NCBI GenBank assembly: GCA_937921555.1
Contig: CAKZUV010000008.1
Coordinates: 1-40,873 of the forward strand
Direction: 5' to 3'
From: an uncultured Saprospiraceae bacterium
GTDB lineage: Bacteria; Bacteroidota; Bacteroidia; Chitinophagales; Saprospiraceae
DNA: 40,873 nt
Shown here: one piece after another, positions 24,806 to 34,279 of the stretch
How positions within the stretch are numbered: position 1 is the first letter of the stretch
How the letters are laid out: each line of letters starts with the position of its first letter
Translations under genes and position numbers: made by a program
Notes under the pieces: model-generated
Database searches by the model: none
Told to the model about the DNA's origin: nothing
The model's input: the letters and a program-made list of their open reading frames with translations, nothing else

Positions 24806-27697
24806 ATGAGAAAAATAAATTACTTTTCGGTCCTTTTGATCGGGTTGATGTCCCTGTGCGACAGCCAGCTATCGGGACAACCACGTGATACGGTCATTGA
24901 GCACTATATGCTCAAACTCAGCACGATGGATTCATCTGCATTTTACGGAGAAAAACTTTTTGAATACACCAAAAACAAACCAGCGTTTTTAGCCAGTCAT
25001 CTTTATAGTTGTACGGTGTTATTCGATCGGTCCATCGAAAAATTTGATTCACCAAGAAATAAATTTTTGATTCAAAAAATTTATGAAATTATCACCTCTG
25101 ACCAGGATATAGATCTCAGCGAAAAAATGGATGGGTTCCGGATTCTGGGCGATTATTACTTTGAGTCGTACGACGTGGATCAGGCCATGAAATTTTACAA
25201 TCGGGCACTCGAAATTGCGGATACGCCCTGCGCGGATATAAAGGAATCTTACTTATGCATTCTGTACATTAATTTGGCAAACATCTATATTGACCTGAAT
25301 GAATTCAACAAGGCCAGGATGCTGATCGAAAAAACGATTGAACTGGATCTGAATTTCGAATTTATTGACGATGATAATCTGGGAATAGATTATTCGTTTC
25401 TCGCCAGAACTTATCGCCCCGATGACCCGGAAAAATCATTGCTTTATTTTCTAAAGGCAAAAAGTCATTTTAATGCAATAGCAGCAAGAGGCGATGATTA
25501 CTGGAATCCTGAATCGGTCATTGATTTATACCTTTTACTGGCCGATAATTATCTGGCACTGGATAATCCCGAGCAAGGCTTACTGGAAATTGATACTGCC
25601 CTCATGATTGCCGATCCAAAAATAAAAGAGGTTTCACTTCACTACATAAATGCCATTAAAACCAAAGCCAACATTTTTCAACAAACGGGTGCTTACCAAA
25701 AGGCGCTCAATGAGTATCGGACTGTAAATCTGTTTTTAGAAAAAAATGGCGCCAATCCGATTTATCGTCCTGACATTCTGATAAAAATGGCCCGTTGCTA
25801 CCTGGGCATGAATCAACCTGCCAAAGCGGAACAACAACTGGAAACGGCCTTTACCCTCATCGACCAAAGCGGAGCGCCCCACCAGTCAAGACTGGATAAA
25901 ACCGCTTTTCCCCATGATCTGTTTCACCTCTACTACGAGCAGGCAAAAGTACTCACGGCCACATACAAATCTACTCAGGAAGTAGACCTTTTGTATCAGG
26001 CACAAAAGGCTTACCGCGAGGCATTGACCATTTTCGAAATATTAAAAAACCGGGTTAGCGAACGAAACTCCAGACAGGTACTCATGAAAAATAATGCGGT
26101 ATTCTTTGAATCGGCCATTGACCTGAATTTTCAAATCTGGGAACAGACGGCTGATTCTGCCGCATTGTACACGATATTATTTTTATCAGAAAAAAGTAAA
26201 AATAATTCACTCTACGAAAGTCTTAATAAATCCAATTCTTCCATCACCAGTACCTTACCGGACAGCGTGGGCCAGCAAATCAAAGCGCTGGATTTATTAA
26301 TCGCTCAAACCGAGAAAAAATTATTCCAGGCGCAGTTGAGTAATGATCCTCTGCTCATCAGCGCTGCCCGCGATCAGCTGATCCGGCAGCGGGAAAGCCA
26401 TAAGGTACTGATGCAAAACATCGAAGAAAAATACCCGTATTTTTATCAGTTAAAATATCATACTGTTGTTCCTGAACTGAAGACCTTACAAGAGGCATTA
26501 CATTCCGAAGAAGGAATTCTTTCCTATTATGTTGGGGTCGATTACCTATATACGATATTGATTGACAAATGGGATTTTACCGTCGAACGGATACCAATGG
26601 ATTTTTCTCTTTCTGATAAATTGGCTACGTTCAATCATAGTATTATCACTTCAAGGGGCACCTCGGCAGCGGCAAAAGAAGCACTGAGCGATTATCAGCA
26701 GACCGGTTTTTTCCTCTACCAAAAATTGATCGCTCCCTTCATCAGAAAACTTCCGGCCCGGATAACAATTATTCCCGATAATCTTTTAGAAAATTTATCT
26801 TTTGATGCCTTGTTAACTGCGTTGCCAAATTCCGACGATGCTTATCAGGATTATCCGTTTTTACTAAACAAATACACGATTTCCTATCAGTACGCGGTGG
26901 ATGCCTTCACCCGTCCTTCCGGTGAAAAAGAATTCCAGCATCACTTCCTCGCGTTCGCGCCCACTTTTTCGAAAGATAAAGAATTTTCGGTCCTCAAGCT
27001 ACGGGATTTTGGTGAACTCTATCACAATACAAAGGAAGTTGATAACATTAAAAATATTTTAGAATACGGTTCGGTACTAAAAGGAAAACAGGCAACGGAA
27101 GACAATTTTATGAAACTTGCGCCTGATTACCAGATCATTCATCTGGCGACGCATGGTAAGGTAAATACAGAACACCCAAACTATTCTTATCTTGCTTTTC
27201 AGGAGATCGAAGATTCGCTGGAAAATGAATTATTATACATCAAGGATATTTATGGATTACAACTGCAAGCAGAGCTCGTTGTACTCAGTGCCTGTGAAAC
27301 AGCGAACGGAAAATTGGCCCAGGGAGATGGAATTGTCAATCTCGCACGCGGCTTTACGTACTCAGGCGCCCGTGCAGTCGTCCCTACCCTATGGAAAATC
27401 AGTGATGCTGCCACGGCCGATCTGATGGGAAATTTTTATCAGGAACTTAAAAATGGTGAGCCCAAAAATATGGCGATGGCCAAAGCCAAACATCATTTTC
27501 TGGAAAATACTGCTCCACAATTTGCGCATCCCTTTTACTGGGCAGCGTTTGTAATGATTGGTGATCCTTCTCCGATTCTACTTCCTCAAACGGCGCCAAT
27601 AATTTCGTATACCAACGCGCTGTGGTCGGGAACAGGTATCCTCCTCCTCTTACTTTTGGCCGGAACAATCAAATTCGCATGGAAGCGATGGAGGTAA
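24806..27697 (+). CDS. Membrane-anchored TPR-CHAT protein (caspase-like peptidase domain)
   Basis: This is 963 residues. An N-terminal signal peptide (MRKINYFSVLLIGLMSLC) leads into TPR repeats (about 100-400), a coiled, charged linker (about 440-560) and a C-terminal CHAT domain (about 620-930). The caspase-like dyad is visible as HLATHG with His783 and LSACETANG with Cys830, followed by GDGIVNLARGF and VVPTLWKISD. A final membrane helix (about 935-957) has a KFAWKRWR tail, so the protease domain is expected outside the cytosol, tethered to a membrane. A start 18 bases earlier (24788) is possible. CHAT-TPR proteins include separase-like and defence proteases, but the exported, membrane-bound form has no known target. 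Confidence 0.93.
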   Translation: MRKINYFSVLLIGLMSLCDSQLSGQPRDTVIEHYMLKLSTMDSSAFYGEKLFEYTKNKPAFLASHLYSCTVLFDRSIEKFDSPRNKFLIQKIYEIITSDQDIDLSEKMDGFRILGDYYFESYDVDQAMKFYNRALEIADTPCADIKESYLCILYINLANIYIDLNEFNKARMLIEKTIELDLNFEFIDDDNLGIDYSFLARTYRPDDPEKSLLYFLKAKSHFNAIAARGDDYWNPESVIDLYLLLADNYLALDNPEQGLLEIDTALMIADPKIKEVSLHYINAIKTKANIFQQTGAYQKALNEYRTVNLFLEKNGANPIYRPDILIKMARCYLGMNQPAKAEQQLETAFTLIDQSGAPHQSRLDKTAFPHDLFHLYYEQAKVLTATYKSTQEVDLLYQAQKAYREALTIFEILKNRVSERNSRQVLMKNNAVFFESAIDLNFQIWEQTADSAALYTILFLSEKSKNNSLYESLNKSNSSITSTLPDSVGQQIKALDLLIAQTEKKLFQAQLSNDPLLISAARDQLIRQRESHKVLMQNIEEKYPYFYQLKYHTVVPELKTLQEALHSEEGILSYYVGVDYLYTILIDKWDFTVERIPMDFSLSDKLATFNHSIITSRGTSAAAKEALSDYQQTGFFLYQKLIAPFIRKLPARITIIPDNLLENLSFDALLTALPNSDDAYQDYPFLLNKYTISYQYAVDAFTRPSGEKEFQHHFLAFAPTFSKDKEFSVLKLRDFGELYHNTKEVDNIKNILEYGSVLKGKQATEDNFMKLAPDYQIIHLATHGKVNTEHPNYSYLAFQEIEDSLENELLYIKDIYGLQLQAELVVLSACETANGKLAQGDGIVNLARGFTYSGARAVVPTLWKISDAATADLMGNFYQELKNGEPKNMAMAKAKHHFLENTAPQFAHPFYWAAFVMIGDPSPILLPQTAPIISYTNALWSGTGILLLLLLAGTIKFAWKRWR

Positions 27698-27747
27698 TGG
27701 ATTAAATACCTGTTTACACACTATGAACTATATTTACGTTTTTGATT

Positions 27748-27820
27748 TTAGGAATGGTGATTAAAATTGTCTCAGAAAGAGGAAGCGCAGCGTCGTACTT
27801 TATTTAGTCAACATTCCTTA
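27748..27820. repeat. TTAGGAATG-ended intergenic element, copy B
   Basis: A 73-bp relative of 21763-21844. It has the same ends (TTAGGAATG and CATTCCTTA) and the same central AAGAGGAAG and right-hand TCGTA-TTTATTTA stretch, with an internal deletion and about a dozen substitutions. Its last two bases form the TA of the cmk -7 element. Confidence 0.7.
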
Positions 27821-27826
27821 TCTTTG
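27819..27826 (+). promoter_or_regulatory. -7 element of cmk
   Basis: TATCTTTG matches TAnnTTTG exactly and lies 18 bases ahead of the TTG start, implying a leader of about 10 bases. Confidence 0.55.
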
Positions 27827-27844
27827 CAGTAAATAAACATCGTC

Positions 27845-28522
27845 TTGAAGAAAATTATCGTCGCCATTGATGGCCATTCCTCGTGTGGTAAAAGTACGCT
27901 TGCTAACGACATTAGCCACGCCAGCAATTATTTATATATCAGCACCGGATCTATGTATCGGGCCGTAACGCTTTATTTCCTCCGTCATGATATTGATATT
28001 GAGGATACCAAAGCGGTCCGGAACGCACTCGATAATATACACACGGACCTCCGGGTCATCGACGGAGCAACGTTTACTTTTCTGAACGGAGAAAATGTAG
28101 AAACCGAAATCAGAGATATGCCCGTTTCAAATCTGGTCAGCCAGGTAAGTGCGATACCGGCAGTACGTACCGAAATGGTAGCGCAACAACGTATCATCGG
28201 AGAAAATAAAGGCGTCGTAATGGATGGAAGAGATATCGGTACGGTCGTTTTTCCGGAGGCGGAACTCAAAATATTCCTGACCTCTGATCCAAATATCCGC
28301 GCCATCCGCCGTTACCGGGAATTGCAACAAAAAGGCATCATCGCCGCCCTCCAGGACGTCGAAGCCAACCTCACTCAACGCGACCACCTCGACTCTACCC
28401 GCACCAATAGTCCGCTGGCTAAAGCAAGCGACGCGGTTTTAATCGATAATACCAATATCAGCCGGGAGGAACAACTGGCGATGGTTTTGGCGTTGATGGA
28501 CTGTCGGATGAAGGAGGGTTGA
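27845..28522 (+). CDS. cmk: Cytidylate kinase
   Basis: This is 225 residues, cytosolic; it phosphorylates CMP and dCMP with ATP. The P-loop GHSSCGKST is at 9-17, followed by YISTGSMYRAVTLYFL, then MPVSNLVSQVSAIPAVR and the RDIGTVVFPEAELKIFLTS core. RDHLDSTR near 180 is the usual late arginine-rich segment. The start is a TTG (27845): there is no in-frame ATG nearby and MKKIIVAIDGHSS is the family's normal beginning. It follows an intergenic element that supplies part of its promoter. Confidence 0.95.
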   Translation: MKKIIVAIDGHSSCGKSTLANDISHASNYLYISTGSMYRAVTLYFLRHDIDIEDTKAVRNALDNIHTDLRVIDGATFTFLNGENVETEIRDMPVSNLVSQVSAIPAVRTEMVAQQRIIGENKGVVMDGRDIGTVVFPEAELKIFLTSDPNIRAIRRYRELQQKGIIAALQDVEANLTQRDHLDSTRTNSPLAKASDAVLIDNTNISREEQLAMVLALMDCRMKEG

Positions 28523-28723
28523 GGCGCTTCGCTCGTTGAGGCCTTAGGCTTTCCTTCGGTTAGTAATGGTCGAATAATAAGTTCCGCATTTTGGCAAGGG
28601 AATTTTGGTTCAAGATGAGGCAAAAAACGTAGACGATGCCATAGCATCGGCGAGGCTTTTTAACGAAATATTGGATCAAAAGGGCCAGCCATAAATCGGG
28701 AAATTATTGTTTTACCATTACTT

Positions 28724-28807
28724 AGTATGATCTTTTGGTACCAAAAGGCCATACTTTTAATTACTTTGGTTATTTTATCGTAAATCTAGTACGGTTTTGG
28801 ACCAAAA
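28724..28807. other. Pair of TTTTGG-CCAAAA palindromes
   Basis: CTTTTGGTACCAAAAG (28732-28747) is a perfect 16-base palindrome. It is enlarged by outer arms AGTATG (28724) and CATACT (ending 28755) into a 32-base hairpin. A second site, TTTTGG-A-CCAAAA, sits at 28795-28807. The repeated half-site could be an operator pair for the gene at 29044 or a decayed element. Upstream, 28523-28723 holds only a small CGATGC-CATA-GCATCG hairpin (about 28633-28648). Confidence 0.45.
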
Positions 28808-28853
28808 ATTGGTTAAAATAATCAAATATCAGATGTATATATAAACATCTTTT

Positions 28854-28996
28854 GAGTAAGTGACAAATTTGGGGACTTGCTTGTTAGCCAGCTAGCGCGT
28901 TTCTAACGTGTTTTACGTTAGAAGAAAGCCAACTTGCCAATAGCAAACAGCTAACTAGCAAAAAAATATATAAACCCTCCAATTTGTCACGTACTC
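28854..28996. repeat. 143-bp nested inverted-repeat element upstream of the adhesin gene
   Basis: The outer arms GAGTAAGTGACAAATT (28854-28869) and AATTTGTCACGTACTC (28981-28996) pair at 15 of 16 positions. Inside, CTTGTTAGC pairs with GCTAACTAG (8/9), and TTCTAACGT (28901-28909) pairs perfectly with ACGTTAGAA (28915-28923) across a GTTTT loop. The element ends 47 bases before the adhesin ATG, so it would form a long folded leader if transcribed, or is a MITE-like insertion. No gene fits inside. Confidence 0.6.
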
Positions 28997-29043
28997 ACTG
29001 TTTTTTCAAATATAGCCACACTATTCCATCAGAAAAAAATCCT

Positions 29044-32000
29044 ATGAAGTTATTCAACACATTTATCATGCTGCTGGTCTGCTTTTTATCCGCAGCAAAT
29101 TTATCCGCGCAAGACTGCCCGGATTTCACTCAAAACAACCTTTTACGAACGACCGAAGACTGCCAGACAGGGATCGTGGAATGTCTGCCCATCGAGTTCG
29201 AATTTTCGGAGGAGTACGAATACACTTTGAACGGTATGCCTTACAACGGCAGTATTTCAGCCTGCGGTGGAACGATCGCTGGCTACGATGTGCTGGGAAT
29301 CGGTAACTATCCGGTGAACATAAATTCGTGGGAAGTAAATGGGAATTTTTATACTAATATCGTAGCTGATTCTCCCGGCGGACTTGCCGACACCTTGAGT
29401 GTACTCAGTGGGGTACAGTGGACCTTTGACGATATGAGTTTTAAAATAGAAACAACTGATGCACCCGATTCGCTGGGATGGTTGGTGCTTACGGAGACCA
29501 ATACCGGATTGACCGCAGAAATTTTGCCGGAATATAGTACGAGTGGTGCCAGTACGGCTTTTGAATTTCCTGTCGGGAATCACGAATTTGTTGTGTATAA
29601 TTTTATAGAAGATTGCGCCGATACTTTATTGATCGACGTGGTCTGTCAGCAGATCACCGATAGTTTGTTTTTTACTATAGAAATTGGAGAATCGGATAAC
29701 CTGGTTTTCGATCCGACCAATCTTGATCCGGTCGATTATTTTGTAAATGAATGTGCTGCGCAGAGCGGAACGTTCGTTGAATTTATCGTTGATGCGTCTA
29801 CGTATACGCTGGAGTACGCGGGTATTGAAGCCGGGACCGAACAAGCCTGTATTATTATGTGCGGCGTCAATGGAACTTGTGATACCACCTACGTTTTCGT
29901 AACCACCATTAATTCAGTTCCATGCGAAGATCCGGAAATCAGTACTATCAACGTGATCGATCAGACCTGTGAAGAACCTGGTTTTATTCAGATTACCATG
30001 CAGGATCCAAATCAGAATTATCAGTTTACCTGGGAAAATGGTATATCAAATACAGATCAGGCAATTGATTTGTTGGCAGGAATATACAATGTGACCATCA
30101 CCTACGCGGATACGACCCAGCAATCCTGTTTTACAACTCAAAGTATTAATGTCGGATTTTCAGATGTTTTGGATAATTATAATTACGACATTTCTCCCAG
30201 TTGTAATAACAACAATAACGGAACAGTTATCTTTGATAATCCTGATCTGACTTACACGTGGGAGGATGGATTTCAGGGGGCAGCCAGATTTGACCTTTGG
30301 CCGGGGCAATATACAATCACTGTTAGTAGCAATTACTGTGAAGAGGAGACGATCATTGTTATGCCCAACTCAGGTATAGATATTTTTGCATCCATTGCAA
30401 ATGTCTGTGATACATTGGGATCTATATATCTGGATGTAAGTGGTCTCTTTCCTCCTTATACTTACCAGTGGAGTGATGGTGCGACTACCAAAGACCGGCC
30501 TTCTATCGGCGTGGGAGTCTATTCGGTGACGGTCGTTAATTCAGAAGGATGTGCGATAGAAAATACCTACGAAATTGTCGATGACTGTCCTTCTACGGGA
30601 TGTACCCAGCCAGTAATTGCCAACGTAGAAGTAGTTCATCCATCCTGCGTTGAAACGGGTTCAATTGTTATACAATTAGTAGATAATTCTGTATCCTACG
30701 ATTTTGACTGGTCGCACAACGGTGCCAATAGTGGTGTACAAATTGACCTTTGGGCCGCAGACTTTGAGGTAGTCATCAGCAATACCAATCCGACGACTGG
30801 AGAAGTTTGTTCTATCACGGAAGCATTTACTTTAGTGTATAATGACTCCCTCGATTATAGCTTGTTGAGTCTTACGGCAGCCACCTGTGGACAACCGGGC
30901 GCAGCCGCCTTTTCTAATAATAATTTTATTTATAACTGGAGTGATGGCGGCCAGGGTCGGATTCGTGAAGATCTGCCGGCGGGCGACTATACGATTACTG
31001 TTTCTACACCGAATGCCAATTGCGAATCAATCACTTTCTTAACCATACCGGAAGAGGAATCGATTTTCCTGAATGCGAATGTTTCCAACGTTTGCGATAC
31101 CTTAGGGTCTGTTTATATGATGGTTTCTGGTAATTTCAGTCCCTTTACCTATCAGTGGAGTAATGGCACTTTCACCAGAGATCAACCCGAACTGAATACA
31201 GGAACCTATTCGGTTACCATTACCGACAGTCAGGGTTGTACCCTTTCAGAAAGTTTCCAGATTGTGGATGATTGTCCCGGTGGATGTGAAGTTCCAAACA
31301 TTGCAGCGGCGAATTTACAGGATCCGGATTGTGACAGTCAGGGATCTATTGAACTGGAAATAGATAATTTTAATTCAACGACCACTTTTGTCTGGTCGCA
31401 CGGCGGAGGTGACAGCAACATTCAGACTGAGCTGCCGGCGGGTACTTATGATGTCACTGTTTCCAACACGGACCCGGCTACCGGAGCAAGTTGTTTTGCG
31501 ACCGCTACTTTTACGTTGATTCAGCATGATTCGTTAGGATTTTTTCTGGTAAACAGTACACCCGCAGATTGCGGACCTACCGGAACTGCCGAATACTCTG
31601 ATCCGGCTCTGATTTATAATTGGAGCGACGGTGGCCAGGGACATATCCGGGCTGATCTGTTTCCAGGGATTTATAATATCACCGTTACCTCTCCAACCGG
31701 AAACTGTGAAGCGGTGGCATTTTTGAACATACCGGAGATTTCTACCATTGAATACAATCCGGTAGTTGCCAATGTTTGCGATACCTTAGGGTCCATTTAT
31801 TTATTCAATCCCAATGGAATTTATACTTATCAGTGGAGCAATGGTACAACTACACCCGACCAGCCCGCAGTAGATGTGGGTATTTACTCCGTGACGGTTA
31901 CAAACGATCAGGGTTGTACCGTTACCGAAACTTTTGAAATCGTAGATGATTGTTCCGGCAGCAACTGCGTTGAACCGATCATCGTAGCAACGGATTTACA

Positions 32001-34095
32001 AAATCCCGATTGTGACGGTCCGGGAGCCATCCTCCTGGAAGTTGGAAACTTCGAACCCACGATGTCTTATGTCTGGTCGCACGGCGGACCGGATAGTAAT
32101 ATTCAGACAGAATTAACCGCCGGTGATTATGAGGTGACCATTTCCAATATTGATCCGGCTACCGGAGAAACCTGCTTTACCACGGCTTCGTTTACTTTAT
32201 TTCAGGTTGATTCTCTGGACGTATTTTTGGAAGGTATTACCCCTGTTAACTGTGATGGCCTTGGAACGGTGCAGTACTCTGATCCGTCTCTGATTTATAA
32301 CTGGAGCGACGGTGGATTCGGATATATCCGGGAGGACCTGGAACCAGGAACTTATACCGTTACCATTACCAATTCTGATGAATCCTGTATCGAGTTGAGT
32401 ACGTTTACCATTGTGGCTGCCAATGCAATTGATGCATCTGCCATTGTTTCCAACGTTTGTGATACACTTGGTTCTATTTACCTGTCGGTTAGTGGAGGTA
32501 CCTTTCCTTATAGCTACGACTGGGATGATTTGCCGGGATCCGATGATCCGGAAGACAGAGTCTCAATTGGTGTCGGGTCTTACATGGTTACGATCACGGA
32601 TGTCACGGGATGTCAGCTGATGCTCAATTTTACGGTGGTCGATGATTGTCCTCCTGCGGGTGACCTGATCTTTACTTTCGTCCCGGCGGATGAAAATATT
32701 CTTTGTGGAGAAACGGCCTCTATTATTAATCCGGAGGCCGAGTCGGACTGTCCCGGAGATATCAATTATACCTTTACAGAAACCTCCACACCCAATTGCG
32801 GAAACACAAATATTATTATCCGGGAATGGATCGCTACCGATGATTGTGGGAATACCGCTATCGCTACGCAAGTCATCACCGAAGAAGATTTGGATGCTCC
32901 ATTATTGACAACGGTAGGAGATATTACCGTAGATTTATTAAATGGAGACAGTTTACCTAATCCATTTAATCTGGCAACAGCTGAAGATGATTGCAGTGGA
33001 CTGCTGGACCTTAGTTTTACCAAGGAAGAAAATATTACCGATGAAGGTTATGAAGTTGTTTACAACTGGACGGCCATCGACGAATGCGGAAATCTGAGTA
33101 CTGAATTTCATACCGTAGATATTACGGGCGGAATGATCTGGCCCGGAGATACGGATTCAAATAAGGTAGTCAACAATTTTGACGTCTTTAATATTGGATT
33201 TGCCTACGGCGAAACGGGCCCGACCCGGATGAATCCAACGTTGGATTTCTTACCACAATATGCGGCTCCCTGGAATGACAACGGACTGGACGATGTCAAC
33301 TTCCGGCACGCCGATACGGATGGTAATGGAGTGGTGGACGAACAGGATATCCTTGCGGTTAATTTAAATTATGACCTTACCCACAACCTGCAGGAAGCAG
33401 GGGATACCAGAGAGAGCTTTGAAGTTGATTTTATTTATGAAACAGTAACCGCCGACAATTGGGTACACGTAGCAGTAGTGTTAGGAAGTGCCACCGAACC
33501 GATCAACGATTTTTACGGAGCCGGATTTATCATTGAGTACGATCAGAATATGGTGGTGCCGAATACCGCGCATGTAGATTTCAGTGAAAGCTGGACGGGT
33601 ACCTTCTTTGATGATTTTATTGCTTTGCAAAAAGACTTTTACGACGAAGGTCGACTGGATGTCGGACTGGTACGAATTGATCAGCAGGGTGTTGACGGAT
33701 CAGGAAAGATCGGATCTTTCCGGTTTCAGTTGCCACCGGACGTTGAATTTACGCCGTTTACACTGACCGCCCGCGCGGGAGAAGGTATCCGTGCGGATAA
33801 GTCCCGTTACGAACTGGAAACAGTCGAGGTAGTCGTTACCAACGTTAAAGAATTTTTACCATTGTCCGCCATTCAGGTATATCCGAACCCGGTAAAAACG
33901 GAACTGCTCCTGAATATTCCCACGGAGTTTGAAGTAACCGAAATTCAACTTTTTGGTACCAACGGCCAAATGGTAGAACAGTACACGAATAATGCAAGAA
34001 CGCTGGAAGTCAGTAGCTTACCCACCGGCTTATACTACCTGCGTATATTGACCACCGAAGGAACGTGGACCGATAAGGTGAGTATTGTCAGGTAG
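29044..34095 (+). CDS. Giant SprB-type repeat protein with T9SS sorting domain
   Basis: This is 1,683 residues. The signal peptide is MKLFNTFIMLLVCFLSAANLSAQ. An N-terminal unique region (about 25-290) is followed by four ~227-residue repeats (about 294-1202), each with SprB-like units: PYTYQWSNG...VGxYSVTVTNxxGCT...EIVDDC. Next come two HYR/Ig-like domains (CGETASI... and DECGNLS, about 1205-1370). Two calcium-loop dockerin-like segments follow (DTDSNKVVNNFDVFNIGFAYG and DTDGNGVVDEQDILAVNLNYD), then a cohesin-like beta domain (about 1470-1600). The end is a type A T9SS C-terminal domain (YPNPVKTELLLNI... to KVSIVR). It should be secreted by the type IX system and attached to the surface, as an adhesin or gliding-related protein. 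The longer frame starts at TTG 28984 inside the inverted-repeat element, so ATG 29044 is preferred. Confidence 0.93.
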   Translation: MKLFNTFIMLLVCFLSAANLSAQDCPDFTQNNLLRTTEDCQTGIVECLPIEFEFSEEYEYTLNGMPYNGSISACGGTIAGYDVLGIGNYPVNINSWEVNGNFYTNIVADSPGGLADTLSVLSGVQWTFDDMSFKIETTDAPDSLGWLVLTETNTGLTAEILPEYSTSGASTAFEFPVGNHEFVVYNFIEDCADTLLIDVVCQQITDSLFFTIEIGESDNLVFDPTNLDPVDYFVNECAAQSGTFVEFIVDASTYTLEYAGIEAGTEQACIIMCGVNGTCDTTYVFVTTINSVPCEDPEISTINVIDQTCEEPGFIQITMQDPNQNYQFTWENGISNTDQAIDLLAGIYNVTITYADTTQQSCFTTQSINVGFSDVLDNYNYDISPSCNNNNNGTVIFDNPDLTYTWEDGFQGAARFDLWPGQYTITVSSNYCEEETIIVMPNSGIDIFASIANVCDTLGSIYLDVSGLFPPYTYQWSDGATTKDRPSIGVGVYSVTVVNSEGCAIENTYEIVDDCPSTGCTQPVIANVEVVHPSCVETGSIVIQLVDNSVSYDFDWSHNGANSGVQIDLWAADFEVVISNTNPTTGEVCSITEAFTLVYNDSLDYSLLSLTAATCGQPGAAAFSNNNFIYNWSDGGQGRIREDLPAGDYTITVSTPNANCESITFLTIPEEESIFLNANVSNVCDTLGSVYMMVSGNFSPFTYQWSNGTFTRDQPELNTGTYSVTITDSQGCTLSESFQIVDDCPGGCEVPNIAAANLQDPDCDSQGSIELEIDNFNSTTTFVWSHGGGDSNIQTELPAGTYDVTVSNTDPATGASCFATATFTLIQHDSLGFFLVNSTPADCGPTGTAEYSDPALIYNWSDGGQGHIRADLFPGIYNITVTSPTGNCEAVAFLNIPEISTIEYNPVVANVCDTLGSIYLFNPNGIYTYQWSNGTTTPDQPAVDVGIYSVTVTNDQGCTVTETFEIVDDCSGSNCVEPIIVATDLQNPDCDGPGAILLEVGNFEPTMSYVWSHGGPDSNIQTELTAGDYEVTISNIDPATGETCFTTASFTLFQVDSLDVFLEGITPVNCDGLGTVQYSDPSLIYNWSDGGFGYIREDLEPGTYTVTITNSDESCIELSTFTIVAANAIDASAIVSNVCDTLGSIYLSVSGGTFPYSYDWDDLPGSDDPEDRVSIGVGSYMVTITDVTGCQLMLNFTVVDDCPPAGDLIFTFVPADENILCGETASIINPEAESDCPGDINYTFTETSTPNCGNTNIIIREWIATDDCGNTAIATQVITEEDLDAPLLTTVGDITVDLLNGDSLPNPFNLATAEDDCSGLLDLSFTKEENITDEGYEVVYNWTAIDECGNLSTEFHTVDITGGMIWPGDTDSNKVVNNFDVFNIGFAYGETGPTRMNPTLDFLPQYAAPWNDNGLDDVNFRHADTDGNGVVDEQDILAVNLNYDLTHNLQEAGDTRESFEVDFIYETVTADNWVHVAVVLGSATEPINDFYGAGFIIEYDQNMVVPNTAHVDFSESWTGTFFDDFIALQKDFYDEGRLDVGLVRIDQQGVDGSGKIGSFRFQLPPDVEFTPFTLTARAGEGIRADKSRYELETVEVVVTNVKEFLPLSAIQVYPNPVKTELLLNIPTEFEVTEIQLFGTNGQMVEQYTNNARTLEVSSLPTGLYYLRILTTEGTWTDKVSIVR
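29923..32649 (+). repeat. Four in-frame ~680-bp coding repeats in the adhesin
   Basis: Units start at 29923, 30601, 31285 and 31966 and are 678, 684, 681 and 684 bases long (226-228 codons). Each opens near a Cys-x2-P and closes with VDDC. Units 3 and 4 are closest (VWSHGG, DSNIQTEL and LIYNWSDGG recur) and unit 1 is the most divergent. The length is held to within two codons, so the unit is a multi-domain block, not a slippage product. Confidence 0.85.
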
Positions 34096-34201
34096 GTTTT
34101 TGTTGAATCGTTGAACTGTTGAATCGTTGAATGATGTGATTATTAGTTTATTACTAAACGATTAAACATTATTCACCTCCCTACGGAAAACAAATAAGAT
34201 G

Positions 34202-34233
34202 AAGCCCAAAAACCTGAAAGCGTTTTTGGGCTT
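34202..34233 (+). terminator. Terminator of the adhesin gene
   Basis: AAGCCCAAAAAC (34202-34213) pairs perfectly with GTTTTTGGGCTT (34222-34233) around an 8-base loop, followed by TGTTGTT. The preceding 34105-34130 holds short GTTGAATC direct repeats. Confidence 0.8.
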
Positions 34234-34279
34234 TGTTGTTGGAGGCCGTTATTTGATTAACCGGATAAAATTATTTACC

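Noticed and set aside
28984-29043. N-terminal extension of the giant adhesin from a TTG start
   Set aside because: It would place 20 hydrophilic residues before a clear signal peptide and is encoded by the inverted-repeat arm.
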